Part shown: one piece after another, positions 54,519 to 63,026 of the stretch
Position numbering within the stretch: the first letter of the stretch is position 1
Layout of the letters: the number at the start of each line of letters is the position of its first letter
Source of the DNA: Rhizobium lentis
Lineage (GTDB): Bacteria > Pseudomonadota > Alphaproteobacteria > Rhizobiales > Rhizobiaceae
Length of the DNA stretch: 64,000 nucleotides
Assembly (NCBI RefSeq): GCF_014200175.1
Contig: NZ_JACHBD010000001.1
Location: 620,001 to 684,000, forward strand
Direction of reading: 5' to 3'
Program-made: the position numbers and the translations under genes
The notes under the pieces: generated by a model
Databases searched by the model: none
The model's input: only the letters and a program-made list of their open reading frames with translations
Told to the model about the DNA's origin: nothing

Positions 54519-54636
54519 GACTTCCCCCTGTTCACGACCGGCCGCGGAATTGCGGGCCGGTCCAGTGCCAATTGCCCGCGGCATTTTTGCCATGCGGACG
54601 TCCGCAGTTAAACTGCTCCCTCGGGTCTTCTTTTTA

Positions 54637-55416
54637 TCAGGCGTCCAGGCTTTGCTGGAGCAGCCCTTTTAGATAGTCGGCCATGACCCCTTGGCCGACA
54701 TCGTCTGAAATGAGGTCGTTGCGGACCTCGATCATTACATTGCGCAAGCCGTTCGAAAGCCCGTGCAGGATCAGCGTGTGGGTCACGCCATCCTCGGGTC
54801 CGTAAGGCTGGTTGCGTTCCGTCCTGTAGAGCGGCGCCTCGACGGCGGCGTCCAGCATGCGGTCGGCAAGCCGGCTGTCCTCGTCGTGCAATATGCCGAG
54901 CTCAACCGCGCGTTCGCGACCGTGATAAACCGGTGTGAAGCTGTGGATCGTCACGATGACGCTGTCCTGCCCCCTCGCCCGGCGATCGCGGATCAGCCCG
55001 CGAACGGCATCGTGAAAGGGCACGTAGAGCGCGTCGGTGCGCGCAAGCTTTTCCTCGGCGGTCAAATCCTTGTTGCCGGGAATGGCATAGATCTCGCTTT
55101 TCTCAGGCATGGCGCCGGGCGAGCTCGGCGGCCGGTTGCAATCGTAGATGAGCCGGGAGAAACGCTGATAGACAAGCGTCGCATCGAGCCCCTGCGATAT
55201 GCCGCGAGCGACCGAAAGAGCCCCGGGGTCCCAGGCAATATGGCTTAAGAGCGCTTCGCTGGGCAGGCCAAGATCGCCGAATTGGGTGGGAAGCGTATTC
55301 GAAGCATGCTCACAGACGAGAAGCACCGGGCTCCGGCCGCCGGCGCGTTCGATCCCGACGCAATCGCCGTCGGCTTCACTGAGGATTTTCGGCCGGGCCA
55401 GCACCAAAGGCGCCAC
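54637..55416 (-). CDS. N-formylglutamate amidohydrolase family protein
   Basis: Zinc-dependent amidohydrolase of up to 259 residues. VLLVCEHASNTLPTQFGDLG near residue 31 holds the first metal-ligand motif CEHASN, then YDCNRPPSSPGAMPE, VIVTIHSFTPVYHG and VMIEVRNDLI, all typical of the HutG2/FGase family. The start is uncertain: GTG at 55416 is too close to its AAGGAG, whereas TTG at 55407 or GTG at 55404 are correctly spaced. No histidine-utilisation genes are nearby, so cleavage of another glutamyl amide is plausible. It is the first gene of the minus-strand unit, divergent from the RpiR gene. Confidence 0.85.
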   Translation of the reverse strand: MAPLVLARPKILSEADGDCVGIERAGGRSPVLLVCEHASNTLPTQFGDLGLPSEALLSHIAWDPGALSVARGISQGLDATLVYQRFSRLIYDCNRPPSSPGAMPEKSEIYAIPGNKDLTAEEKLARTDALYVPFHDAVRGLIRDRRARGQDSVIVTIHSFTPVYHGRERAVELGILHDEDSRLADRMLDAAVEAPLYRTERNQPYGPEDGVTHTLILHGLSNGLRNVMIEVRNDLISDDVGQGVMADYLKGLLQQSLDA

Positions 55417-55440
55417 TCCTTAACAAATTCCTTATTAGAA

Positions 55441-55494
55441 AAGAATTCTTCAGGTTCCAGCGAGTGTCAAGCATCCTCTGAAAATTTCTTTTCA
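55441..55494. promoter_or_regulatory. Candidate RpiR operators in the divergent promoter
   Basis: AAGAATTCTT (55441-55450) is a perfect palindrome, and TGAAAA-TTTC-TTTTCA (55479-55494) is a perfect six-base inverted repeat with a four-base spacer. Both lie between the amidohydrolase and RpiR genes. Inverted repeats of the GAAA/TTTC type are common RpiR sites; binding is inferred. Confidence 0.45.
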
Positions 55495-55577
55495 TGACAG
55501 CAGTTGACATGGATTGTGACAGCGTTGTTAACTTCGATTGGGAAAATGGCGCCAGACCATCCCGGGGAGCGTATCAG

Positions 55578-56450
55578 GTGACAGTTGCGTCGAAGACGGT
55601 TTCGGACGTCATACACTCGCATTTCGGGGTGCTGACGCGCGCTGAAAAGCAACTGGCCGAAAGCCTTCTCGACAATTATCCGGTATCCGGTCTCGGCAGC
55701 ATCACCACCATCGCCGAGAATGCCGGCGTCTCGACGCCGACCGTGGTGCGCATGGTGCAGAAGCTCGGCTTCAAGGGCTATCCGGACTTTCAGGCGCATT
55801 TGCATCTGGAGGTCGAGGCGACGATATCGAACCCGATCGCCAAACATGACCGCTGGGCCCAGAACGCCCCGGGCACCCACATTCTCAACCGCTTCGCCGA
55901 TGCCATAATGGGCAATCTGCGCCAGACGCTGACCGATCTCGACACCGCGACCTTCGACAGCGTCGCCTCGCTGCTCTCCGACCGCAAGCGCGGCCTCTAT
56001 TTCGTCGGCGGCCGCATCACCGGCGCGCTTGCCGAATATTTCTTCACCCATATGCAGGTGATCCGGCCGGCGACGACGCTGCTGTCTTCCAATTCCAGCA
56101 GCTGGCCGCAATATGTCCTCAACATGAATGCCGGCGACATTCTGATCATCTTCGACATCCGCCGCTACGAGCAGGAGATGGTGAGCCTCGCCACCGCCGC
56201 CCGCAAGCGCGGCGCCGAAATTGTCGTCTTCACTGACCAATGGGGTTCACCCGCCGCCAAGCTCGCCCGCCACGCCTTCCGGGTCCGGATCGAAGCGCCC
56301 TCGGCCTGGGATTCCTCCGTCGTCACTCTTTTCATCGTCGAGGCGCTGATCGAGGCCGTTCAGAACTCCACATGGGACGAGACAAAGGAACGCATGAAGA
56401 CACTGGAGGGTCTGTTCGAGCAGACCAAACTCTTCCGCAAACCGGGTTAG
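55578..56450 (+). CDS. MurR/RpiR-family transcriptional regulator
   Basis: 290-residue regulator with an N-terminal RpiR helix-turn-helix (SITTIAENAGVSTPTVVRMVQKLGF near residue 42) and a C-terminal SIS phosphosugar-type domain (RGLYFVGGRITGALAEYFF near 140, GDILIIFDIRRYEQEMV near 200). The ATG at 55494 overlaps the putative operator and has no ribosome site, so I chose the GTG at 55578 with GGGGAG upstream. It separates the minus-strand catabolic unit from the plus-strand ABC transporter and may control both. The effector is unknown and need not be a sugar phosphate. Confidence 0.88.
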   Translation: MTVASKTVSDVIHSHFGVLTRAEKQLAESLLDNYPVSGLGSITTIAENAGVSTPTVVRMVQKLGFKGYPDFQAHLHLEVEATISNPIAKHDRWAQNAPGTHILNRFADAIMGNLRQTLTDLDTATFDSVASLLSDRKRGLYFVGGRITGALAEYFFTHMQVIRPATTLLSSNSSSWPQYVLNMNAGDILIIFDIRRYEQEMVSLATAARKRGAEIVVFTDQWGSPAAKLARHAFRVRIEAPSAWDSSVVTLFIVEALIEAVQNSTWDETKERMKTLEGLFEQTKLFRKPG

Positions 56451-56477
56451 GAGGGCAAGACCAAGAGGGAGAAAACA

Positions 56478-56648
56478 ATGGCGGATTTTTGCGGAAACAA
56501 ACCGCGCTGTCGCAAATGGCACATCTGTCACAAGCGCCTGCTATTCATGCAAAATCGCCGTCACGCAGCCGTCACACAAGCTTCATGTAAGCTGATTAAC
56601 AGATCGCCAGACACTGAAAACCCGAAGGAGAACAACAGTGATCTCTAA
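56478..56648 (+). CDS. Possible small Cys-rich basic peptide, 56 residues
   Basis: A short frame with a good ribosome site (GAGGGAG, seven bases before ATG) between the RpiR gene and the ABC transporter. The peptide starts MADFCGNKPRCRKWHICHK: cysteines at 5, 11 and 17 are spaced C-x5-C-x5-C amid basic and His residues, with another Cys at 37. It overlaps the start of the solute-binding protein gene (56638) by 11 bases in another frame, as a leader peptide would. No family is recognised. It may be only the 5' leader of the transporter mRNA. Confidence 0.35.
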   Translation: MADFCGNKPRCRKWHICHKRLLFMQNRRHAAVTQASCKLINRSPDTENPKENNSDL

Positions 56649-57741
56649 CATTTCTCGACTTCTGTCGCTTTCTACTGCGATGATCGTGGCTTCGACCGCG
56701 ATTGCCGCCGCAGAACCGAGCGCTGAACTGATCGCCGCCGCCAAGAAGGAAGGCACGCTGACCACAATCGCTCTCCCGCACGACTGGTGCGGCTACGGCG
56801 AGGTCATCGCCGGCTTCAAGGCCAAGTATGGCCTCGAAGTCAACGAGCTGAACCCGGATGCCGGTTCGGGCGACGAAGTCGAAGCCATCAAGGCCAACAA
56901 GGGCAACACCGGCCCGCAGGCTCCTGATGTCATCGACGTCGGCCTCTCCTTCGGCCCCTCTGCCAAGAAAGATGGCCTGATTCAGCCTTACAAGGTCTCC
57001 ACCTGGGATTCGATCCCGGATACGGCCAAGGATCCGGAAGGCTACTGGTACGGTGACTACTACGGCGTTCTCTCGTTCCTCGTGAACAAGGATCTCGTCA
57101 AGGAATCGCCGGCCGACTGGGCCGACCTGAAGAAGAGCGACTACGCAAACAGCGTCGCGCTGGCAGGTGACCCGCGCACCGCCAACCAGGCTGTCCAGGG
57201 CGTTTATGCCGCTGGTCTTTCCGCATCGGGCGGCGACGCCGCCAAGGCAGGTGAAGAAGGCCTGAAATTCTTCGCCGAACTGAACAAGAACGGCAATTTC
57301 GTGCCTGTCGTCGGCAAGGCCGCTCCCTTCGCACAGGGCTCCACGCCGATCATCGTCGCCTGGGACTACAACGCGATGTCCTGGGGTGAAAGCCTGAAGG
57401 GCAATCCGCCGTTCGAAGTCGTCGTTCCGAAGACGGGCGTCGTCGCCGGCGTTTACGTCCAGGCAATCTCCGCCTTCGCTCCGCACCCGAACGCTGCCAA
57501 GCTCTGGATGGAATATCTCTATTCCGACGAAGGTCAGCTCGGCTGGCTGAAGGGCTATTGCCACCCGATCCGCTTCAACGATCTTGCCAAGAACAACAAG
57601 ATCCCGAAGGAACTGCTCGACAAGCTGCCGCCGGCAGCAGCCTATGAAAAGGCTGTCTTCCCGACGCTCGAAGAGCAGGCCGCCGGCAAGGAAACCATCA
57701 CCAAGAACTGGGATAGCGTCGTCGGCGCCAACGTTAAGTAA
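56638..57741 (+). CDS. ABC transporter extracellular solute-binding protein
   Basis: Periplasmic substrate receptor of 367 residues. Signal peptide: ISRLLSLSTAMIVASTAIAAA, cleaved near residue 25. The mature part starts EPSAELIAAAKKEGTLTTIALP and has the two-lobe pattern of iron/polyamine/phosphonate-type family 1 binding proteins (DVIDVGLSFGPSAKKDGLI, YYGVLSFLVNKDLV). The start codon is GTG, with AAGGAG seven bases upstream. Ligand identity is not readable from sequence. A hairpin just after the stop probably makes this protein more abundant than the permeases. Confidence 0.9.
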   Translation: MISNISRLLSLSTAMIVASTAIAAAEPSAELIAAAKKEGTLTTIALPHDWCGYGEVIAGFKAKYGLEVNELNPDAGSGDEVEAIKANKGNTGPQAPDVIDVGLSFGPSAKKDGLIQPYKVSTWDSIPDTAKDPEGYWYGDYYGVLSFLVNKDLVKESPADWADLKKSDYANSVALAGDPRTANQAVQGVYAAGLSASGGDAAKAGEEGLKFFAELNKNGNFVPVVGKAAPFAQGSTPIIVAWDYNAMSWGESLKGNPPFEVVVPKTGVVAGVYVQAISAFAPHPNAAKLWMEYLYSDEGQLGWLKGYCHPIRFNDLAKNNKIPKELLDKLPPAAAYEKAVFPTLEEQAAGKETITKNWDSVVGANVK

Positions 57742-57753
57742 ACTCCGATCCGG

Positions 57754-57784
57754 CCTCCCCGCCCTTAAAGGCGGGGAGGTTTTC
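57754..57784 (+). terminator. Intercistronic hairpin after the solute-binding protein gene
   Basis: CCTCCCCGCC, loop CTTAAA, GGCGGGGAGG followed by TTTTCTC: a strong 10-bp stem 12 bases after the stop. As the downstream permease genes belong to the same transporter, it is more likely a partial terminator or 3' end stabiliser than a full stop. Confidence 0.75.
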
Positions 57785-57812
57785 TCACCCCGATGCCCAG
57801 GATGAGCTTTTC

Positions 57813-58706
57813 ATGAGTACCGTTTCAACGCCGATGGTGAGCAGCGCCCCCTTGATCAACAAAGACCGCGTGATCGACTGGCTGGGCATTGCACCCTTCA
57901 TCATTTTTTCTCTGCTGTTCCTGATCATCCCCACGCTCTATCTCGTGGCGGGCGCATTCCTGACGCCCGAGGGCGATTTCACGCTGAAGAATATCGGCGA
58001 TCTCTTTACTCCATCGATCATGAGCGCCTACTGGATCAGCATCAAGGTCTCGGTGGCGTCCGCTCTCGGCGGCGCGCTGATCGGCTTCTTCCTCGCCTGG
58101 GCCGTCGTGCTCGGCGGCCTGCCCGCCTCGGTGCGCTCGACGCTGCTGACCTTTTCCGGCGTCGCCTCGAATTTCGCCGGCGTGCCGCTTGCCTTCGCCT
58201 TCCTGGCAACGCTCGGCCGCACCGGCCTCGTGACGGTCTTCCTGCGGGAATGGTTCGGCTTCAATCTCTACGGCACCGGCTTCAACCTGCTGTCCTTCTT
58301 CGGCCTCACCATTACCTATATGTATTTCCAGATCCCGCTGATGGTACTTATCCTGACGCCGGCGCTCGACGGCATGAAGAAGGAATGGCGCGAAGCCTCT
58401 GAGATTCTCGGCGCCACCAACCGCCAATATTGGACGATGGTCGCGCTGCCGATCCTCTGGCCGAGCCTGCTCGGCACCACGCTGCTTCTCTTTGCCAACG
58501 CCTTCGGCGCCATCGCCACCGCCTTCGCGCTGACCGGCAGCTCGCTTAACATCGTGCCGATCCTGCTCTATGCGCAGATCCGTGGCGACGTTCTGCACAA
58601 TGCCAACCTCGGTTACGCCATCGCGCTCGGCATGATCGTCATCACCGGCGTCTCCAACGTCCTTTACCTCATGCTGCGCGTGCGCGCTGAGCGGTGGCAG
58701 AAATGA
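57813..58706 (+). CDS. ABC transporter permease (first)
   Basis: 297-residue inner-membrane permease with six or so membrane segments and a cytoplasmic N-terminal tail. WLGIAPFIIFSLLFLIIPTLYLV near residue 23 begins the first span. The EAA loop that docks the ATPase is DGMKKEWREASEILGATNRQYW near residue 190. The type is that of spermidine/putrescine and iron permeases (PotB-like). The stop overlaps the next permease gene (ATGA). An extension further upstream is not supported. Confidence 0.9.
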   Translation: MSTVSTPMVSSAPLINKDRVIDWLGIAPFIIFSLLFLIIPTLYLVAGAFLTPEGDFTLKNIGDLFTPSIMSAYWISIKVSVASALGGALIGFFLAWAVVLGGLPASVRSTLLTFSGVASNFAGVPLAFAFLATLGRTGLVTVFLREWFGFNLYGTGFNLLSFFGLTITYMYFQIPLMVLILTPALDGMKKEWREASEILGATNRQYWTMVALPILWPSLLGTTLLLFANAFGAIATAFALTGSSLNIVPILLYAQIRGDVLHNANLGYAIALGMIVITGVSNVLYLMLRVRAERWQK

Positions 58707-59491
58707 AAACACAACGCCTTGGAGCCTGGATCGCCATCATTCTTGGCGCATCCTATTTTGTCATTCCGCTGATCGGCACGATCGAGTTCTCACTGCGAAT
58801 GCGCCGTGGGGAATACAGCCTCGACGCCTATGAATCGGTTTTCTCGGACGCCCAGTTCCACCAGACCTTCGGCTATTCCATGCTGATGGCGCTCCTGACC
58901 ATCATCTTCGGCATGCTGCTCGTCGTACCGACGGCCTATTGGGTGCGGCTGCGCCTGCCGCAGATGCGTCCAGTCGTCGAATTCATCACGCTGCTGCCTC
59001 TGGTCATTCCGGCAATCGTCATCGTCTTCGGCTACCTCAGAATGTACAACTCGTCGTCCTACCTGCCCTTGACGGGTTCGACAACCGGCACCAATGCCCT
59101 GCTGGTCTTCTCCTATATCACGCTGTCCCTGCCCTATATGTACCGTGCCGTCGATACCGCCATGCGCGCCATTGATGTCCGCACGCTGACGGAGGCGGCC
59201 GAAAGCCTCGGCGCGCGCTGGACGACCATCATGTTCCGCTGCATCTTCCCGAATGTGATGAGCGGCGTGCTCTCCGGCGCCTTTATCACGCTGGCGATCG
59301 TCATGGGCGAATTCACTTTCGCCGCGCTTCTCAACCGCCCGGCTTTCGGCCCGTACCTGCAGCTCGTCGGCGCCAACAAGGCCTATGAGCCTTCGGCGCT
59401 CGCCGTCATCGCCTTCTCGATCACCTGGCTCAGCATGGGCCTGCTCAATCTCGTTTCCCGCTTCGGCAAAGCCCGCCCGGCAAAGGCTTAA
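58703..59491 (+). CDS. ABC transporter permease (second)
   Basis: 262-residue inner-membrane permease, PotC-like, with about six spans. It begins MKTQRLGAWIAIILGASYFVIPLIG. The EAA loop is RTLTEAAESLGARWTTIMFRCIFP near residue 155. The start at 58703 overlaps the first permease stop, so the two are translated together and form the heterodimeric channel. The ATPase gene follows after 12 bases. Confidence 0.9.
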   Translation: MKTQRLGAWIAIILGASYFVIPLIGTIEFSLRMRRGEYSLDAYESVFSDAQFHQTFGYSMLMALLTIIFGMLLVVPTAYWVRLRLPQMRPVVEFITLLPLVIPAIVIVFGYLRMYNSSSYLPLTGSTTGTNALLVFSYITLSLPYMYRAVDTAMRAIDVRTLTEAAESLGARWTTIMFRCIFPNVMSGVLSGAFITLAIVMGEFTFAALLNRPAFGPYLQLVGANKAYEPSALAVIAFSITWLSMGLLNLVSRFGKARPAKA

Positions 59492-59503
59492 GGTAACCGG
59501 CTC

Positions 59504-60565
59504 ATGTCTTTTCTCACACTGAACAATCTCCAGAAATCCTTCGGCCCGGTTCAGGTCGTCAAGAATTTCAACATGAACATCGAGAAGGGTGAATTCATCT
59601 CCTTCCTCGGGCCGTCGGGCTGCGGCAAGACGACGGTTCTGCGGATGATCGCCGGCTTCGAAACGCCGACCGGCGGCACGCTAACCATCAATGGCAAGGA
59701 CCAGAGCGCGCTGAAGCCGAACCAGCGCAATATCGGCATGGTCTTCCAGGCCTATGCCCTGTTCCCCAACATGTCCGTGCACGACAACGTCGCCTTCGGC
59801 CTCAAGGTCGCCGGCGCTCCGAAGCCCGAGATCGACGCGCGCGTCAAGGAAATGCTCGGCCTGATCAAGCTCGATCACCTGGCCGGCCGCTATCCTTACC
59901 AGCTTTCGGGCGGCCAGCAGCAGCGCGTCGCGCTTGCCCGCGCGCTTGCCGTCAAGCCGCAGGTGCTGCTGCTCGACGAGCCCCTGTCTGCCCTCGACGC
60001 CAAGATCCGTGTGTCGCTGCGCGAGGAAATCCGCCAGATCCAGCAGCAGCTCGGCATCACCACCGTTTTCGTCACCCACGACCAGGAAGAGGCTTTGTCG
60101 ATCTCCGATCGCATCGTCGTGATGAACGCCGGCAAGGCCGACCAGATCGGCTCGCCTTTCGAAATCTACAACAAGCCGGCGACCCGCTTCGTCGCCTCCT
60201 TCGTCGGCACACTGAATCTGATCGAAGCCGAGGTCGTCGATCCCGACGCCAATCTCATCCGGATCGGCGATCAGAAGATCACCCTGAAGCAGTCGGTCGC
60301 AGCTCACAAGGCCGGAGAAACCATCTCACTGGCGCTGCGCCCGGAAGCCGGCTCGCTCTCCGACACCGCCAGAAGCGATACGGCGCTGACCGGCCAAGTC
60401 GTCTCGGCCCACTTCCTGGGCTCGGTCATCCGCACCCGCATGAATGTCGGCGGCAATGTCATCTCCTTCGACATGTTCAACAGCCCCGGCGTCACCCCAC
60501 CGCAGGCCGGTGAAACCGTGACGCTGCGTTTCATGGCGGCCGACTTGCTCGTCATCAGCGATTGA
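59504..60565 (+). CDS. ABC transporter ATP-binding protein (spermidine/putrescine or iron type)
   Basis: 353-residue ATPase energising the importer. Walker A is GPSGCGKTT near residue 36, Q-loop MVFQAYALFPNMSV, signature LSGGQQQRVALARAL near residue 132, Walker B VLLLDEPLSALD, and switch His in VFVTHDQEEAL. A C-terminal TOBE domain of about 110 residues (LIEAEVVDPDANLIRIG onwards) is typical of this subfamily. It is the last gene of the four-gene unit. The following 387 bases hold only repeats. Confidence 0.93.
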   Translation: MSFLTLNNLQKSFGPVQVVKNFNMNIEKGEFISFLGPSGCGKTTVLRMIAGFETPTGGTLTINGKDQSALKPNQRNIGMVFQAYALFPNMSVHDNVAFGLKVAGAPKPEIDARVKEMLGLIKLDHLAGRYPYQLSGGQQQRVALARALAVKPQVLLLDEPLSALDAKIRVSLREEIRQIQQQLGITTVFVTHDQEEALSISDRIVVMNAGKADQIGSPFEIYNKPATRFVASFVGTLNLIEAEVVDPDANLIRIGDQKITLKQSVAAHKAGETISLALRPEAGSLSDTARSDTALTGQVVSAHFLGSVIRTRMNVGGNVISFDMFNSPGVTPPQAGETVTLRFMAADLLVISD

Positions 60566-60690
60566 ATTTGCCGATCCCGCTCATGAAAGAGGGCGCCGCG
60601 GAAACTGCGCTTTTTGTTGAATGACGGAAGAAGGTCAGCGCTGATGCATCTCGCCCGCTAGCGTCCAACGGTTGCGGGAAACGACGAGCT

Positions 60691-60729
60691 AAAGCGCGTC
60701 GTTGAGTCACGTTTCAGGCGACGCGCTTT
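60691..60729. repeat. Inverted repeat AAAGCGCGTCG ... CGACGCGCTTT
   Basis: An 11-bp perfect inverted repeat with a 17-base loop containing GTTTCAGG. It can form a stable hairpin on either strand and could also terminate the two convergent transcripts. Confidence 0.6.
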
Positions 60730-60797
60730 GTCTGACGAAGCACCGGCACGGTGCGTCTCTGTGCGCCAGGGGCGAGTTTGACAGAAACGCACCCCAA

Positions 60798-60890
60798 ACT
60801 CCGTCATCCTCGGCCTTGAGCCGAGGATCATCCCCTCCGCTGATGGATGCCTGCATGGATGCTCGGCACAGGGCTGAGCATGACGGAGGA
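60798..60890. repeat. Composite palindromic repeat with CCGTCAT/ATGACGG ends
   Basis: The ends CCGTCAT (60801-60807) and ATGACGG (60880-60886) are complementary, and inside is the hairpin ATCCTCGGC-CTTGA-GCCGAGGAT (60806-60828). Similar CGTCATCCTCGG...GAGCATGACGGAG units are dispersed in Rhizobiaceae genomes as I recall. Confidence 0.6.
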
Positions 60891-60952
60891 TGGGGCGGGC
60901 GAAAGGAGCCACAATACCAGCTCATGGCTGAGCGATTGATCCTTCATTTCCC

Positions 60953-61954
60953 TCAGCGGATCGCCCGGTCATCCACATCGAAGCGATGCACCCGCGCCTG
61001 ATCCGGCGTGGCGTAGACGATCTCGTCCGGCTCGTACTGGTGTTCGCCGAAGAGGCGGGCGGTCAGCAGGCCGCACTGGTCGGATTCGAGATAGATGATC
61101 GTATCGGCGCCGAGATGCTCGACATGCACGACCTTCGCCGCCCAGCTCCCCTGCTCGCGCGACAGCGTCATATGCTCGGGACGCACGCCGATTGTCTTGG
61201 CGCTGTGATCACCAACCTTTTCGCCCGCGATGAAATTCATCTGCGGCGAGCCGATGAAACCGGCGACGAAGACGTTGGCCGGACGGTTGTAGAGCTCCAT
61301 CGGCGAGCCGATCTGCTCGATCGTGCCGGCATTCAGCACGACGATCTTATCGGCCAGCGTCATCGCCTCGACCTGGTCATGGGTGACATAGATCATCGTC
61401 GCCTTCAGGCTGCGGTGCAGCCGGGCGATTTCGAGCCGGGTCTGGACGCGCAACGCGGCGTCGAGGTTCGACAGCGGCTCGTCGAACAGGAAGAGTTCCG
61501 GCTCGCGCACGATGGCGCGGCCGATCGCAACGCGCTGGCGCTGGCCGCCTGATAGCTCGGCCGGCCGGCGCGCCAGATACGGCGCCAGCGACAGCATGCC
61601 GGAGGCCTTGCTGACGCGCTTGTCGATCTCGCCCTTGGGCGTGCCGGCCTGCTTGAGGCCGAGGCCCATATTGTCCTTGACCGTCAGGTGCGGATAGAGC
61701 GCATAGGACTGAAACACCATCGCGATGCCGCGCTTGGCGGGCGGCGTCAGCGTCTCGTCGCGGCCATTGATGACGACGCCGCCCGAGGTGACGTCCTCGA
61801 GGCCGGCAATGCTGCGCAAGAGCGTCGACTTCCCGCAGCCCGACGGCCCGACGAAGATGACGAATTCGCCGTCTTTGACTTCAAGGTCGATGCCCTTCAG
61901 CACCTCATGCGTGCCATAGGTCTTGCGGATGGATTTGAGTTGAAGCGATCCCAC
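60953..61954 (-). CDS. Carbohydrate ABC transporter ATP-binding protein (MalK/UgpC type)
   Basis: 333-residue ATPase of the CUT1 sugar-importer class. It begins with GTG ([13 protein letters not shown] follows), chosen because AAGGA lies eight bases upstream; a longer frame to 62038 overlaps the dehydrogenase gene. Walker A is [12 protein letters not shown] near residue 38, signature [15 protein letters not shown], Walker [14 protein letters not shown], and switch [11 protein letters not shown]. The C-terminal TOBE region includes [11 protein letters not shown]. It is the last visible gene of the operon entering from the right edge. Confidence 0.92.
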   Translation of the reverse strand: MGSLQLKSIRKTYGTHEVLKGIDLEVKDGEFVIFVGPSGCGKSTLLRSIAGLEDVTSGGVVINGRDETLTPPAKRGIAMVFQSYALYPHLTVKDNMGLGLKQAGTPKGEIDKRVSKASGMLSLAPYLARRPAELSGGQRQRVAIGRAIVREPELFLFDEPLSNLDAALRVQTRLEIARLHRSLKATMIYVTHDQVEAMTLADKIVVLNAGTIEQIGSPMELYNRPANVFVAGFIGSPQMNFIAGEKVGDHSAKTIGVRPEHMTLSREQGSWAAKVVHVEHLGADTIIYLESDQCGLLTARLFGEHQYEPDEIVYATPDQARVHRFDVDDRAIR

Positions 61955-61964
61955 TGATTTTTCC

Positions 61965-63026
61965 TTACAATCTGACCGGCTGGCCGGTACGCACGCTCTC
62001 GTCGGCGGCAAGGCAGATGCGCAGCGACGCCACTGCATCCGCCATATGGCGGTCGAGGTTGAGATCCTCGCGGATCGCCCTCAGCATGAAGGCCTGTTCC
62101 AGGTCGCAGAGCGCCTGATGACCGGGCTCGCCCGTCATCCTCATATCCTGGTCGGGCCGGATAAACTTGCCGTCAGGGCCGGTTTCGGCCGTGTGCAGAC
62201 GGATCACTGATGTCTTGGTGTGGGTGTCGATATCGTCGGACCTGGCGTTCGGATCCATGACGATCGACACGGCGCCCTTCGGTGACATCACGTCTTTCAC
62301 GAAGAAGGCTGTCTCCGAAATCATCGGCCCCCAGCCGGCCTCGTACCAGCCGACCGAACCGTCTTCGAATAGCACCTGCAGGTGGCCATAATTATACATG
62401 CCAGCGGCGATCTCGTCGGAGAGGCGCAGCCCCATGCCGCGCACCTCGACGGCCCTCGCATCGGTGATTTGGCACATGACGTCGACATAGTGCACGCCGC
62501 AATCGACGATCGGCGAGGTCGTGCGCATCAGCGACTTATGCGTCGCCCAGGTTGGGCCGCTGGACTGCTGGTTGAGGTTCATGCGGAAGACGTAAGGCGG
62601 GCCGAGTTTGCGCGCCTCTTCGATCAGCTTCATCCAGGACGGGTGATGGCGAAGAATATAGCCGATCACCAGTTTGCGCCCCGCCCTCTTAGCCGCCGCG
62701 ACGACCCGCTGGGCATCGGCGACGGTCGTCGCCAGCGGCTTTTCCACGAACACATGACAGCCCGCCTCGAAGGCGGCGACGGCATAATCGGCATGGCTGT
62801 CGGAATAGGTGTTTATCGAACACAGGTCCGGCTTCAGTTCGGCAAGCGCCGTCGCGAAGTCGGGATGAATGGTATAGCCCTGGAGCTCGGGCTCCAGCTC
62901 CGGCGCCGAGCGGTTGACGAGACCGACGATCTCGAAACCGGGATTGTTATGATAGGCAAGCGCGTGGCTGCGGCCCATGTTGCCGAGGCCGGCAACGAGG
63001 ACTCGGATCGGTTTTTCGTGGCTCAT
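61965..63026 (-). CDS. Gfo/Idh/MocA family oxidoreductase
   Basis: 353-residue NAD(P)-dependent dehydrogenase of the glucose-fructose oxidoreductase/inositol dehydrogenase family. The Rossmann loop is [17 protein letters not shown] near residue 9. The family motif FVEKPLA is near residue 92, and the substrate region includes [21 protein letters not shown] near 170. Overlap with the upstream permease gene (ATGA) and location before the ATPase gene suggest it oxidises the imported sugar or polyol. The exact substrate is unknown. Confidence 0.9.
   Translation of the reverse strand: MSHEKPIRVLVAGLGNMGRSHALAYHNNPGFEIVGLVNRSAPELEPELQGYTIHPDFATALAELKPDLCSINTYSDSHADYAVAAFEAGCHVFVEKPLATTVADAQRVVAAAKRAGRKLVIGYILRHHPSWMKLIEEARKLGPPYVFRMNLNQQSSGPTWATHKSLMRTTSPIVDCGVHYVDVMCQITDARAVEVRGMGLRLSDEIAAGMYNYGHLQVLFEDGSVGWYEAGWGPMISETAFFVKDVMSPKGAVSIVMDPNARSDDIDTHTKTSVIRLHTAETGPDGKFIRPDQDMRMTGEPGHQALCDLEQAFMLRAIREDLNLDRHMADAVASLRICLAADESVRTGQPVRL

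Larger units (their letters stand above)
60566..60952. other. Intergenic region with two rhizobial-type palindromic repeats
   Basis: Spacer of 387 bp between two convergent ABC ATPase genes. It contains two separate repeat units (60691-60729 and 60798-60890) and no recognisable gene. Several short frames run through it without ribosome sites. Confidence 0.6.

Noticed and set aside
54637-55416. Part of a histidine utilisation (hut) locus
   Set aside because: No hutH, hutU, hutI or hutC genes are nearby; the family is used for other glutamyl or formyl amides as well.
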